A stretch of DNA of 64,000 nt from Segatella baroniae B14 (lineage in GTDB: Bacteria; Bacteroidota; Bacteroidia; Bacteroidales; Bacteroidaceae): assembly GCF_022024235.1 (NCBI RefSeq), contig NZ_CP091800.1, forward strand, positions 300,001-364,000. The letters are read 5' to 3'. Both the position numbers and the translations under genes were made by a program. Under the pieces are notes generated by a model. It did not search any database and was not told where the DNA came from. It was given only the letters and a program-made list of their open reading frames with translations. Each line of letters opens with the position of its first letter. The first letter of the stretch is position 1. Positions 55,628 to 63,628 of the stretch are shown in pieces.

Positions 55628-56107
55628 ATGACTGTATATAATGAAGAAAAGGCGTTATATTCCGATACATCTAATATATATATAGCTCGATACGATCATA
55701 AAATGATAGGATCTATAAGAGTTTTCAAATGGGATAGAAAAAAAGAACTTCCAATAGAAAGGATGTATGGTATAAATCCTTTAGAGGCAATATCTCATGA
55801 AAAATATGCGGAATATTGGCATATAGGAAGATTTGCAATTGATTCATCTATTGGTATTTCTCCTGTTCATTTATTTAAGCAACTCATGATTTATGCTGTA
55901 ACGCCTATAATGAAAAGCGAATATGGATATATGGTGGCGGAAGTTGATGCTAAATTGTTGAAAGTTGTCAATGCATTAGGTATTCATTCTATTAATTTGG
56001 GGGAATCAATATACTATCTATCCTCAGAGACTATCCCAATATATGCAAGCCAGAAAGGGATAACTCCCTTTTATCAACATTATCTAGGATTGTGTAATTC
56101 TGCATGA
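55628..56107 (+). CDS. Autoinducer-synthase-like / N-acyl amino acid synthase-like acyltransferase
   Basis: 159 residues of the GNAT-related fold shared by LuxI-type and FeeM-type acyltransferases. Points of resemblance: IYIARYDHKMIGSIRVFKW (the G.iR strand), LPIERMYGIN, and YWHIGRFAID (compare W-E-x-S-R-F in LuxI proteins), then MVAEVDAKLLKVVNALGI. It probably joins a fatty acyl group to an amino acid, amine or peptide. In this setting it could make a diffusible signal or lipidate the exported peptide. A second, N-terminally truncated copy lies at 60788-61093. Both stop codons run into the first of two palindromes at the next promoter. Family assignment is by eye; the exact product is unknown. 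Confidence 0.68.
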   Translation: MTVYNEEKALYSDTSNIYIARYDHKMIGSIRVFKWDRKKELPIERMYGINPLEAISHEKYAEYWHIGRFAIDSSIGISPVHLFKQLMIYAVTPIMKSEYGYMVAEVDAKLLKVVNALGIHSINLGESIYYLSSETIPIYASQKGITPFYQHYLGLCNSA

Positions 56108-56192
56108 TTACCCAAAAGGGTAATTGTTGAGCATAACAATTGCTAATTACCCTATTGGGTAGTGGAAATAATAAAAACATTAAGTATTTTTG
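56107..56192 (+). promoter_or_regulatory. Tandem palindromic operator and promoter of the GLPGLI unit
   Basis: Palindrome 1, ATTACCC-AAAA-GGGTAAT (56107-56124), overlaps the acyltransferase stop. Palindrome 2, ATTACCC-TATT-GGGTAG (56146-56163), begins 39 bp after the first. The -7 box TATTTTTG is at 56185-56192, 30.5 bp from the centre of palindrome 2. The site near -45 suits an activator. Same geometry at 61093-61178. Confidence 0.75.
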
Positions 56193-56221
56193 CAAACGAA
56201 AAAGTAAATACATAATATTAA

Positions 56222-56308
56222 ATGGAATACATGATTTCAATAATACAATATGTATTATCCGCTTACAAAATAAGTGGAAAAAGAAATGACATCTATAATA
56301 TAATTTAA
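56222..56308 (+). CDS. Possible 28-residue leader peptide
   Basis: An open frame beginning MEYMISIIQYVLSAYKISGK about 23 nt after the expected transcript start of the palindrome-controlled promoter. No clear ribosome site and no GG or Cys motif. It could be a leader or signal peptide, or chance; no counterpart follows the second palindrome pair. Confidence 0.22.
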   Translation: MEYMISIIQYVLSAYKISGKRNDIYNII

Positions 56309-56339
56309 TAAGTACTGCTAATCATCTTTAATGTATCAA

Positions 56340-56378
56340 TTGGGTACCCTCATTATTTAATAACATGAGAGTACCCAA
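56340..56378 (+). other. Leader hairpin just upstream of the GLPGLI gene
   Basis: 14-nt arms (TTGGGTACCCTCAT and ATGAGAGTACCCAA, one mismatch) with an 11-nt loop, ending 20 nt before the ATG. There is no T-run, so it may control translation or protect the mRNA. Confidence 0.55.
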
Positions 56379-56398
56379 CATAAAAAAACAATACATAA

Positions 56399-57175
56399 AT
56401 GAAGAATTATATATTATTAACTCTGATTATGCTTGTGAAGGTGGGACTTGTTTCAAAGCTCTCAGCTCAAAGTACAACCCCTATAGAATCATCTATATTA
56501 GAAGTTAGATACATAGTTACGCATAAAAGTGATAAAGATATGTTTGTCCTTCGTTGCGGAAAGAACGTAAGCCAGTATTTCAGCGTTGGCAAATTACGGG
56601 ATGATTCGCTCCGTGCATCACCAGACCCGACAGTCAGCCAGATACCATTGAACGAGATGATGGAAGAGGCCATGCACCGCGATGACCCCAGCAAACGGCG
56701 TCCAAGTTCGCCCTGTCATAGTGACTACTTGTATTGGAATCTATCGGTAGGCAAGGTGTCGGTTTATACCAGTGTATTTGGTAGCAAATATGTTATTGAG
56801 GAAGAAACGCCAACGATGGATTGGGAAATCTACGAGGATTCTGTGCGGACTATTATCGGCTATGAGTGCCACAAGGCCGTTACGAAGTTTCGTGGCAGAG
56901 AGTGGGCTGTATGGTATGCTGATGGAATCCCAGTGAGCCTTGGGCCGTGGAAACTGAACGGACTGCCAGGAATCATATTGCAGGCAGAATGTGATGGCTA
57001 CATGAAGATAAATGCTTGTGGCATCATAACCAGCGACCTTTCGCCCGTCACGTTCTACAACTTTGCGGAATATAAATTTCAGCCTGTAGAGCGCAAGAAG
57101 TTGCTGAAGATGAAAATGAATCCCAACTTCTATCCTGCAAATACGAAGATAACCCCAACGATGGAACTGGAATGA
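56399..57175 (+). CDS. GLPGLI family protein
   Basis: 258 residues with signal peptide (ending LSAQS). The family-defining segment is WYADGIPVSLGPWKLNGLPG, followed by IIL. The preceding RTIIGYECHKAVTKFRGREW is also typical. These Bacteroidota proteins are envelope-associated with unknown function; they are usually encoded directly before a TonB-type outer-membrane protein with a carboxypeptidase-regulatory domain, as here (4-bp overlap ATGA with the next gene). First gene of the unit controlled by the tandem palindromes. Confidence 0.9.
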   Translation: MKNYILLTLIMLVKVGLVSKLSAQSTTPIESSILEVRYIVTHKSDKDMFVLRCGKNVSQYFSVGKLRDDSLRASPDPTVSQIPLNEMMEEAMHRDDPSKRRPSSPCHSDYLYWNLSVGKVSVYTSVFGSKYVIEEETPTMDWEIYEDSVRTIIGYECHKAVTKFRGREWAVWYADGIPVSLGPWKLNGLPGIILQAECDGYMKINACGIITSDLSPVTFYNFAEYKFQPVERKKLLKMKMNPNFYPANTKITPTMELE

Positions 57176-59721
57176 AGCGACACCTTATCATTATATTATG
57201 CTGTCTCTTTCCGTTTTTGGCAATGGCGCAGATGCGGATAATGGGAACGGTCACCGACAAAAACGGTGATCCGTTGACGGGTGCCATCATCCAAGTGCGC
57301 AGCAATAGCACGAATAAGATGATACGCTTTGGCAAGACCGATAGCAAAGGCTCGTTCTCCATTGAAGCAAATGCCGATAGTTATCTGGAAGTCTCGATGC
57401 TTGGATTCAAGAAACAGCGCATTGATAATCTGTCAAACGAGAAACCGTTGAGAATAGTGATGCAGGAGGAAAGCGTAACATTGAAGGAGGTGACCGTCAA
57501 GGCAAGTAAGGTACGTGAGCATGGCGACACGCTGACATACAACGTGGCGACCTTTGCCGACCAGAACGACTGCAACATCGGCGATGTGCTTTCCCGCATC
57601 CCTGGTTTCGAGGTGAACAAGCAGAACGGACAGATCAAGTATGAGGGTAAGCCCATCAGTAAGTTCTATATTGAGGGACTGGATATGTTAGGAGATAAGT
57701 ACGGCATAGCCACCAACTCACTGCCACAGGTGGATGTGGGCTCCGTGCAGGTGATGAGAAACCATCAATCCATCCGTGTGCTGGAGGACTTCACCTATAC
57801 CGACGAGGCGGCAGTGAATATCCGTATGAAGGAGGGAGCCAAGAGCCATTGGGTGACGTCGTTCAACGGAGGGGCAGGCATCAGCAGCCATACAGGGTTA
57901 TGGAAATTCGAGGGCTTTGGTCTGCGGTTGAAGTCAGATTTCCAGACCATGCTCACCTACAAGACCAACAACACGGGGCAGGACATCAGCAAGGAAACAA
58001 CGAGTCTATTCAACTTCGACGATTTGGAAAGTCAAGGCGACTATATCCAACTGTCACCGCCTACGACACCCAACCTTGCCGAAAGCCGCACCATGTTCAA
58101 CCGCAGCCATGCCGTCACGCTCAACACACTGAAACGGTTTAATGAGTCGTCGCAGATGAACGTACAGATAATCTATAACAACAACCGCGAAACGGCAGAG
58201 GGTGAAAGGCGCACGGAGTATTTCCTGCCAGACGGTAACCGCATCATCGACAATCGCAAGGACTATCTGCAAAAGGTCAACGAACTATATGCACTGGTGA
58301 AGTATGAGCGCAACAGCACCAACCAATATCTGAAGAACTCGCTTTCGGAAGATTTCACATGGAGCCGCCAGTGGCTTAATGAGTCGGGGTCATCCAACCA
58401 TAATCAGTTTGCCCGCAAGCCCGAATACGATATCAAGGACAATCTGTATATCATCCGCAAGTACGGCAACCGCCTTGTTTCGTTCTATTCCAATAACCGC
58501 ATCATCAGCCGTCCGCAGTCATTGTCCGTAGATTCACTTTATCAGTACATTAGCAGTCAGCGATACAGCACCGACACCTATGCTATGGGTGGTATCAAAC
58601 TCGGACGATTCAGCCTCTCACTCAAAGCGGGTGTGAATGCAGCCTTGCATCGTCTGGAGTCTGATCTGACAGGACTTCCCGACACCATCGGACAGTTGGC
58701 AGATAACAGCCGTTTCTCTTTTGCCCGCATCTATATGCAGCCGAATATAACCTACAAGACGCGCGACATTAATGTGGAACTCAGCCCTACAACGGAATAC
58801 CTTTACGAGAAATACAGCCACGACAACGGTCATCACCAAATGCTCTTCATGCCAGACCTCAGCATCCGATGGTATGTCACGCCCCGTCTGCGTCTTTCGT
58901 TGGGTGGTTCTGCGTCCGTGGAGCCTTTGGATGCTAGTCGTTTCTACCGTTCACTGGTATTGCAGGACTTCCAGTATATCAACCGAGGATATGCGGGCTA
59001 TCGGCATAGCCATACGCAGGCAATCCGTGGCGGCATCAACTATAACGATGCACTGAAGGCCCTGCACACCATTTTGACCGTATCGCGTACTTTCAGCACC
59101 TCGCCCTACACACCGACACGCCAGTTCGTGGGCGATTACATCATCCTCTCTGCTGTAGAGCAGGAAAGCAAGTCTGACTCTTGGCAAGCCAACCTGATAG
59201 CCAGCAAGGGCATCAACCTCTGGAATGGCGTTGTCAATCTCCGTGCCTTGTATCTTAACAGCGATGCCTCGATGCTTCAAAACGGAATAATGACCGACTA
59301 CAACAGTCAGATGCTCAACGTCCGCGCAGGTCTCGACTTCTCTTTTTGGAAGGATATGCATCTGCGCTATGGCCTCACGTTCAATCAGAGCCGTATGCAA
59401 ATCCAGTCGATGGATTATTCGCTGAAAACTGACGGCTGGAAGCAAGACCTCTCCATCATCATTCCTGTAAGCCCGTTCACTATCGACCTCCGAGGCGAGT
59501 ATTACCGCAACGAGATTACCAGCGGAAATTACAAAGACTTCTTTCTGGCTGACATCAAAGCCAGTTACAAGTCAAAGCGTCTTGATCTCACTCTCTCGCT
59601 CAACAATCTGCTGAACCGTGACACCTATTCATACGTCATCACCAGCGACCTCACCAGCAGCACCTCCACTAACCGCATTCGTGGACGCGAGTTGTTTTTT
59701 TCAGTATATTATAAGTTATAA
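57172..59721 (+). CDS. Outer membrane beta-barrel protein, TonB-receptor-like (copy 2)
   Basis: 849 residues; signal peptide ending AMAQM, CarboxypepD_reg-like domain (IMGTVTDKNGDPLTGAIIQV), plug-like region (LSRIPGFEVNKQNGQIKYEG, then FYIEGLDMLGDKYGI) and a large barrel ending in an aromatic-rich strand (FFSVYYKL). It is the standard partner of GLPGLI proteins. It is related in plan, not closely in sequence, to the barrels at 50888 and 61272. GC-rich compared with the AT-rich exporter gene 6 bp downstream. Confidence 0.88.
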   Translation: MKRHLIIILCCLFPFLAMAQMRIMGTVTDKNGDPLTGAIIQVRSNSTNKMIRFGKTDSKGSFSIEANADSYLEVSMLGFKKQRIDNLSNEKPLRIVMQEESVTLKEVTVKASKVREHGDTLTYNVATFADQNDCNIGDVLSRIPGFEVNKQNGQIKYEGKPISKFYIEGLDMLGDKYGIATNSLPQVDVGSVQVMRNHQSIRVLEDFTYTDEAAVNIRMKEGAKSHWVTSFNGGAGISSHTGLWKFEGFGLRLKSDFQTMLTYKTNNTGQDISKETTSLFNFDDLESQGDYIQLSPPTTPNLAESRTMFNRSHAVTLNTLKRFNESSQMNVQIIYNNNRETAEGERRTEYFLPDGNRIIDNRKDYLQKVNELYALVKYERNSTNQYLKNSLSEDFTWSRQWLNESGSSNHNQFARKPEYDIKDNLYIIRKYGNRLVSFYSNNRIISRPQSLSVDSLYQYISSQRYSTDTYAMGGIKLGRFSLSLKAGVNAALHRLESDLTGLPDTIGQLADNSRFSFARIYMQPNITYKTRDINVELSPTTEYLYEKYSHDNGHHQMLFMPDLSIRWYVTPRLRLSLGGSASVEPLDASRFYRSLVLQDFQYINRGYAGYRHSHTQAIRGGINYNDALKALHTILTVSRTFSTSPYTPTRQFVGDYIILSAVEQESKSDSWQANLIASKGINLWNGVVNLRALYLNSDASMLQNGIMTDYNSQMLNVRAGLDFSFWKDMHLRYGLTFNQSRMQIQSMDYSLKTDGWKQDLSIIIPVSPFTIDLRGEYYRNEITSGNYKDFFLADIKASYKSKRLDLTLSLNNLLNRDTYSYVITSDLTSSTSTNRIRGRELFFSVYYKL

Positions 59722-59727
59722 TACTAT

Positions 59728-60831
59728 ATGAAAAAGATACACTATATTAAGCAATATGACAGTATGAAATGCGGGATCGCATGCCTACAAATGATATGTG
59801 CGTATCATGGAAGGACATTTTGTCAGGATTATCTTTCGAATATTTGTTTTGCAACTACTGAAGGTGTGTCCCTTCTCGGCATCAGAGACGCAGCCGTTAA
59901 AATTGGATTATATACTATTAGTGGTCGTTTAACTATAGACGAGCTATCCTCAGCAACGTTACCATGTATCCTGCACTGGAATCAGAACCATTTTGTTATT
60001 TTATATAAGGTAAAGAAAGGACAAAAGTTCTATATAGCCGACCCAGGAAAAGGACTGATAACTTACACTATGGATGAGTTCAAACAGCATTGGATTGAAA
60101 CGGGGCAAGGAGAAGATGAAAAAGGAATTGCCATGTTTCTTGAACCTACACAGGCTTTTTACGATAACACCAACGAACATGAAACACGAACAGAAAAGCC
60201 GTTCAAGTTCTTATTCGGCTATATCAAGCAATACCGTAAGTATTTCTTCCAAATAATACTTGGCTTGCTTGTTGGAAGCCTTCTACAACTTGCATTGCCA
60301 TTCCTTACCCAGAACATTGTCGATATTGGCATTAAGAACAAAGATATAAGTTTCATCTGGCTAATATTGATAGGGCAACTTGTCATCACACTCAGCCGGA
60401 CATCGGTTGATTTTATCCGTAGGTGGCTCTTGCTGCATATCTCCATGCGCATCAATATCTCACTGGTAAGCGACTTCTTTATTAAGTTGCTTCAACTTCC
60501 TATGTCGTTCTTCGACACAAAGCTGATGGGTGACTTGATGCAGCGTATCGGTGATCATTCACGGGTTAACTCATTCCTGACACAGCAGACGTTAAATGTG
60601 GCTTTTTCCCTTATCAGTTTTGCTGTGTTCGGTTGTGTGCTGTTGGTCTATAACAGGCTCATCTTCTTAATATTTCTTATTGGAAGTATTCTGTATGGTG
60701 GATGGATGGCACTGTTTTTGCGCCGTCGTAAGGTTATTGACTATGAGTTGTTTGAGCAACAAGCTATCAATAACAATAAGACATACAAAATATGCGGAAT
60801 ATTGGCATATTGGACGCTTTGCTATTGCTAA
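59728..60831 (+). pseudogene. Truncated C39-peptidase ABC transporter (copy 2)
   Basis: 367 codons. The C39 peptidase is complete (Cys15 in SMKCGIACLQ, His88 in NQNHFV, Asp105 in YIADPG) with a distinct N-terminal 45 residues. The membrane domain is cut after NNNKTY, inside the fourth or fifth helix region, and the frame ends 14 codons later in sequence belonging to the second acyltransferase gene. The ATPase is missing entirely. Compared with copy 1, about 1.55 kb (54250-55801 equivalents) have been lost. It cannot export by itself; an isolated peptidase function is conceivable. In an assembly, the near-identity of the two copies makes a collapse artefact possible. Confidence 0.85.
59878..60786 (+). 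repeat. Duplicated C39-ABC segment, copy 2
   Basis: Partner of 53341-54249. Identity stops abruptly at 60786, the deletion junction. Confidence 0.93.
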
Positions 60832-61093
60832 AGATTCGGGAATATCTACATTGACTTTGTTCAAGCGGTTAATGGCATTGGCTGTAAAGCCGATAGTAGA
60901 GGACAAGTACAGTTATATGATTGCAGAGATTGACAGCAAACTATTGAAAGTAATGAAGGTCTTGGGATTTGGCACACGCCAAATAGGAAAATCCATAGAC
61001 TACCTGACATCGGAGACCGTTCCTGTATGTTCCAGTAAAAGAGGTATCAAGGGTTTCTTTTCAAAGTATGGTGAACTTTGCAAGGCTGTATGA
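60788..61093 (+). pseudogene. Acyltransferase copy 2, N-terminally truncated
   Basis: 101 codons corresponding to residue 59 onward of the intact copy: KYAEYWHIGRFAIAKDSGIS, then YSYMIAEIDSKLLKVMKVLG and the C-terminus. The first 58 residues, containing the G.iR strand, are gone. The frame is open upstream into the exporter fragment but in a different phase from the exporter's own frame, so no fusion protein is made unless an internal start is used. Sequence is about as diverged from copy 1 as expected for a distinct substrate or specificity, unlike the near-identical exporter part. Confidence 0.82.
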
Positions 61094-61178
61094 TTACACT
61101 TTTGTGTAATATTTAAGCCAATAAACTTAGAATTACACTTTTGTGTAGTGAAAAGATTTGGAGAAGACAATACATTTG
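61093..61178 (+). promoter_or_regulatory. Tandem palindromic operator and promoter of the third barrel gene
   Basis: Palindrome 1, ATTACAC-TTTT-GTGTAAT (61093-61110), overlaps the acyltransferase stop. Palindrome 2, ATTACAC-TTTT-GTGTAG (61132-61149), begins 39 bp later. The -7 box TACATTTG is at 61171-61178. Distances are identical to those at 56107-56192, but all half-sites are TTACAC rather than TTACCC. Confidence 0.75.
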
Positions 61179-61202
61179 CAACATCGAAAGACAAGAAAAG
61201 TT

Positions 61203-61224
61203 GTCGGCATATCATGATGCCGAC
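61203..61224 (+). other. Leader hairpin upstream of the third barrel gene
   Basis: 8-bp perfect stem GTCGGCAT/ATGCCGAC with a 6-nt loop, between the predicted transcript start and the ATG. Confidence 0.5.
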
Positions 61225-61271
61225 TCCAAAATTATAATAAGACAATGCATATAATAAATAAGATAATGTTT

Positions 61272-63566
61272 ATGAAAAAGGAACTTCTCACATTGCTCAT
61301 GTCTGGCTGCTCCGGTATCCTTGTTGCACAAACTACGGGAACGGTAGTAGATGAAAACAAGCAACCATTACCAGCTGCAACGGTTTCGTTATTTCGTGAA
61401 AGCGAAAATAAGATGATTAGTGGAGTGGTAACTGATATAAATGGCGGCTTTGAACTGAATACGCATGAAGGAGAGAACTATAGAATAAGGATATCCTTTG
61501 TAGGGTATTCTACGCAGGAAGTTAAATGCCAAAACATTTCTAAACACCTATCGTTGGGTACAATAGTGTTGGAACCGGACAGTAAGATGCTTAATGGTGT
61601 AACCGTGACAGCCAATAGCGTAACACAAAAAACTGACCGACAAATTATCATCCCTAATCAGCTTCAGCGAAAAACATCAAGCAATGGTTTAGGTTTGTTG
61701 CAGCATCTTCAGCTTTCACGCATCTCAGTAAATACGCTTGACAGTAAGGTAACTACTACTATGGGGGATGCCGTAGAATTGCGTATTAATGGCGTAAAGG
61801 CGGAGATACAGGAGGTGAAGGCTCTCCTGCCGGCAGATGTATTGAAAATAGAATATCATGATAATCCTGGTCTAAGATACGGAAATGTAGCTGCCGTAAT
61901 TGACATTATTTTAAAGGAAAAGAAGAATGGAGGAAGCATCTCCGGAGAGTTGATGAACACTATCAATCCTTTAGGTATAGGAGATTATCAGCTATCGGGT
62001 AATTATCATGTAGGTAATTCAAACTTCAAGGCATCTGTAAACTGGAATCGGCGTAATGTAAACTGGTTACGTGAAAACATGGAGGCCTTCAATGCAACGA
62101 CACCCGGTATCAGCAACTATGAGATAGGGCAAAAGACAAAGGCACGATACGATAACATCAATCTATCCATTGGCTACGATTACATACATAGCGGAAACAT
62201 ATTGAGTGTTACTTTTCGTGATTTATATAACAATACCCCTCATGCGGTATCTGACAGAAACTCCAGGCTTATTCAGGCCAGCAACACATTCGATATCAAG
62301 GACCGCACCAAGTCAAGGAGCAACAATCCATCGTTAGATATTTATTATCAGCATGAGTTTACCAAGGATAGGCATCTGTTCTTTGACCTGATAGGAACAT
62401 ATATCTATACTAAAAACGACCGTTTATATCGCCAATCTCAGGGGAATGCTGTGCAGGAAATAACTTCCCATGTCGATGGGAATAAATATTCGGCCATAGC
62501 TGAAGTTATTTACGAGCAGAAAATCAAGGATTCGCGGTTGTCATTCGGTCTGCGACATCAGCAGATGTACACAAAAAACGCATATGATGGAAACACATCC
62601 TCAAGCGTTAAGATGAATACAGCTGAGAGTTATGCTTTTGGAGAATGGGCTTCAACGTTAGGGAAACTGGATTATACGGTAGGTATTGGTGTAATGAGGA
62701 CCTATGCCAGCCAAGGAAATGCAAAACAGGTAAAATATATATTTCGCCCGACTATTCAGCTGGGATACCGTTTCAACAATTATCTGTCAATACGCTACAA
62801 AGCCTACATGGGAGGGTACGCACCCTCACTTGCCGAATTAAGCGATGTTGAACAGCACATAGACATTTACCAAATACGCCGTGGAAATCCAAATCTACAG
62901 GCGGTCAGTTTTTTCTCTAATGAACTATCAATTAGCGTAGGAACAAAGTATATCAGTGCAGAATGGTTTACCCGTTACAGCTATGACAACAAGCCATATA
63001 TGGAAGAAACAATCTACACGAATGGCCTCTATGTTAGGAGTTATGCCAATCAAAGAGGCTTCCATCGACTGAACTCTCAAATAAATCTAAAAATACGACC
63101 TTGGAAGGATTATATATCCATTCAATTAGCCCCATTTGTCAATCGCTATATCAGTAATGGCAATACTTATACGCATGCACATACCAACTGGGGGGTACGC
63201 GCCAACTTAATGGGAATGTACAAGAATTGGTACATAGGAGCCAATCTTGAGACAAGTTTTCATAGCCTGTGGGGGGAGACACTTAACAAAAATGAGAAAT
63301 CACATAGTATAGTCTTTGGGTACAATAGAGAAAAATGGGGTATAGAACTCCAGTTGCAGAACATCTTCAGTTCACGTTATGAAATGTCTGTAGAAAATTT
63401 TTCCCACCTTGCTCCTTACAATCAAATGGTATGGTCGAGAAATCTATGTAAAGTTTTCGGCATAGACTTTCATTTCAACCTGAACTTTGGAAAGCATGGC
63501 TCTGAGGTGAACCAACGTATTCATAACTCTGATACTGATGCAGGCATTGTGCCAACAACGAAGTAG
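61272..63566 (+). CDS. Outer membrane beta-barrel protein with carboxypeptidase-regulatory-like domain (copy 3)
   Basis: 764 residues from MKKELLTLLMSGCSGILVAQ; the longer frame upstream lacks a signal peptide. CarboxypepD_reg-like domain (TGTVVDENKQPLPAATVSLF), a plug-like region (LQHLQLSRISVN; VELRINGVKAE; LPADVLKIEYHDNPGLRYGN) and a barrel of the OMP_b-brl_3 kind. Controlled by the second palindrome pair. It converges on the LuxR-type gene, 62 bp apart. With the barrels at 50888 and 57172 it makes three in one cluster, each likely to serve a different exported or sensed molecule. Confidence 0.86.
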   Translation: MKKELLTLLMSGCSGILVAQTTGTVVDENKQPLPAATVSLFRESENKMISGVVTDINGGFELNTHEGENYRIRISFVGYSTQEVKCQNISKHLSLGTIVLEPDSKMLNGVTVTANSVTQKTDRQIIIPNQLQRKTSSNGLGLLQHLQLSRISVNTLDSKVTTTMGDAVELRINGVKAEIQEVKALLPADVLKIEYHDNPGLRYGNVAAVIDIILKEKKNGGSISGELMNTINPLGIGDYQLSGNYHVGNSNFKASVNWNRRNVNWLRENMEAFNATTPGISNYEIGQKTKARYDNINLSIGYDYIHSGNILSVTFRDLYNNTPHAVSDRNSRLIQASNTFDIKDRTKSRSNNPSLDIYYQHEFTKDRHLFFDLIGTYIYTKNDRLYRQSQGNAVQEITSHVDGNKYSAIAEVIYEQKIKDSRLSFGLRHQQMYTKNAYDGNTSSSVKMNTAESYAFGEWASTLGKLDYTVGIGVMRTYASQGNAKQVKYIFRPTIQLGYRFNNYLSIRYKAYMGGYAPSLAELSDVEQHIDIYQIRRGNPNLQAVSFFSNELSISVGTKYISAEWFTRYSYDNKPYMEETIYTNGLYVRSYANQRGFHRLNSQINLKIRPWKDYISIQLAPFVNRYISNGNTYTHAHTNWGVRANLMGMYKNWYIGANLETSFHSLWGETLNKNEKSHSIVFGYNREKWGIELQLQNIFSSRYEMSVENFSHLAPYNQMVWSRNLCKVFGIDFHFNLNFGKHGSEVNQRIHNSDTDAGIVPTTK

Positions 63567-63628
63567 CAGATAAATATAAATTCACGTACAAGATAAAGAG
63601 GATGTCGAAAATCTTTGTTGGTTATAAT

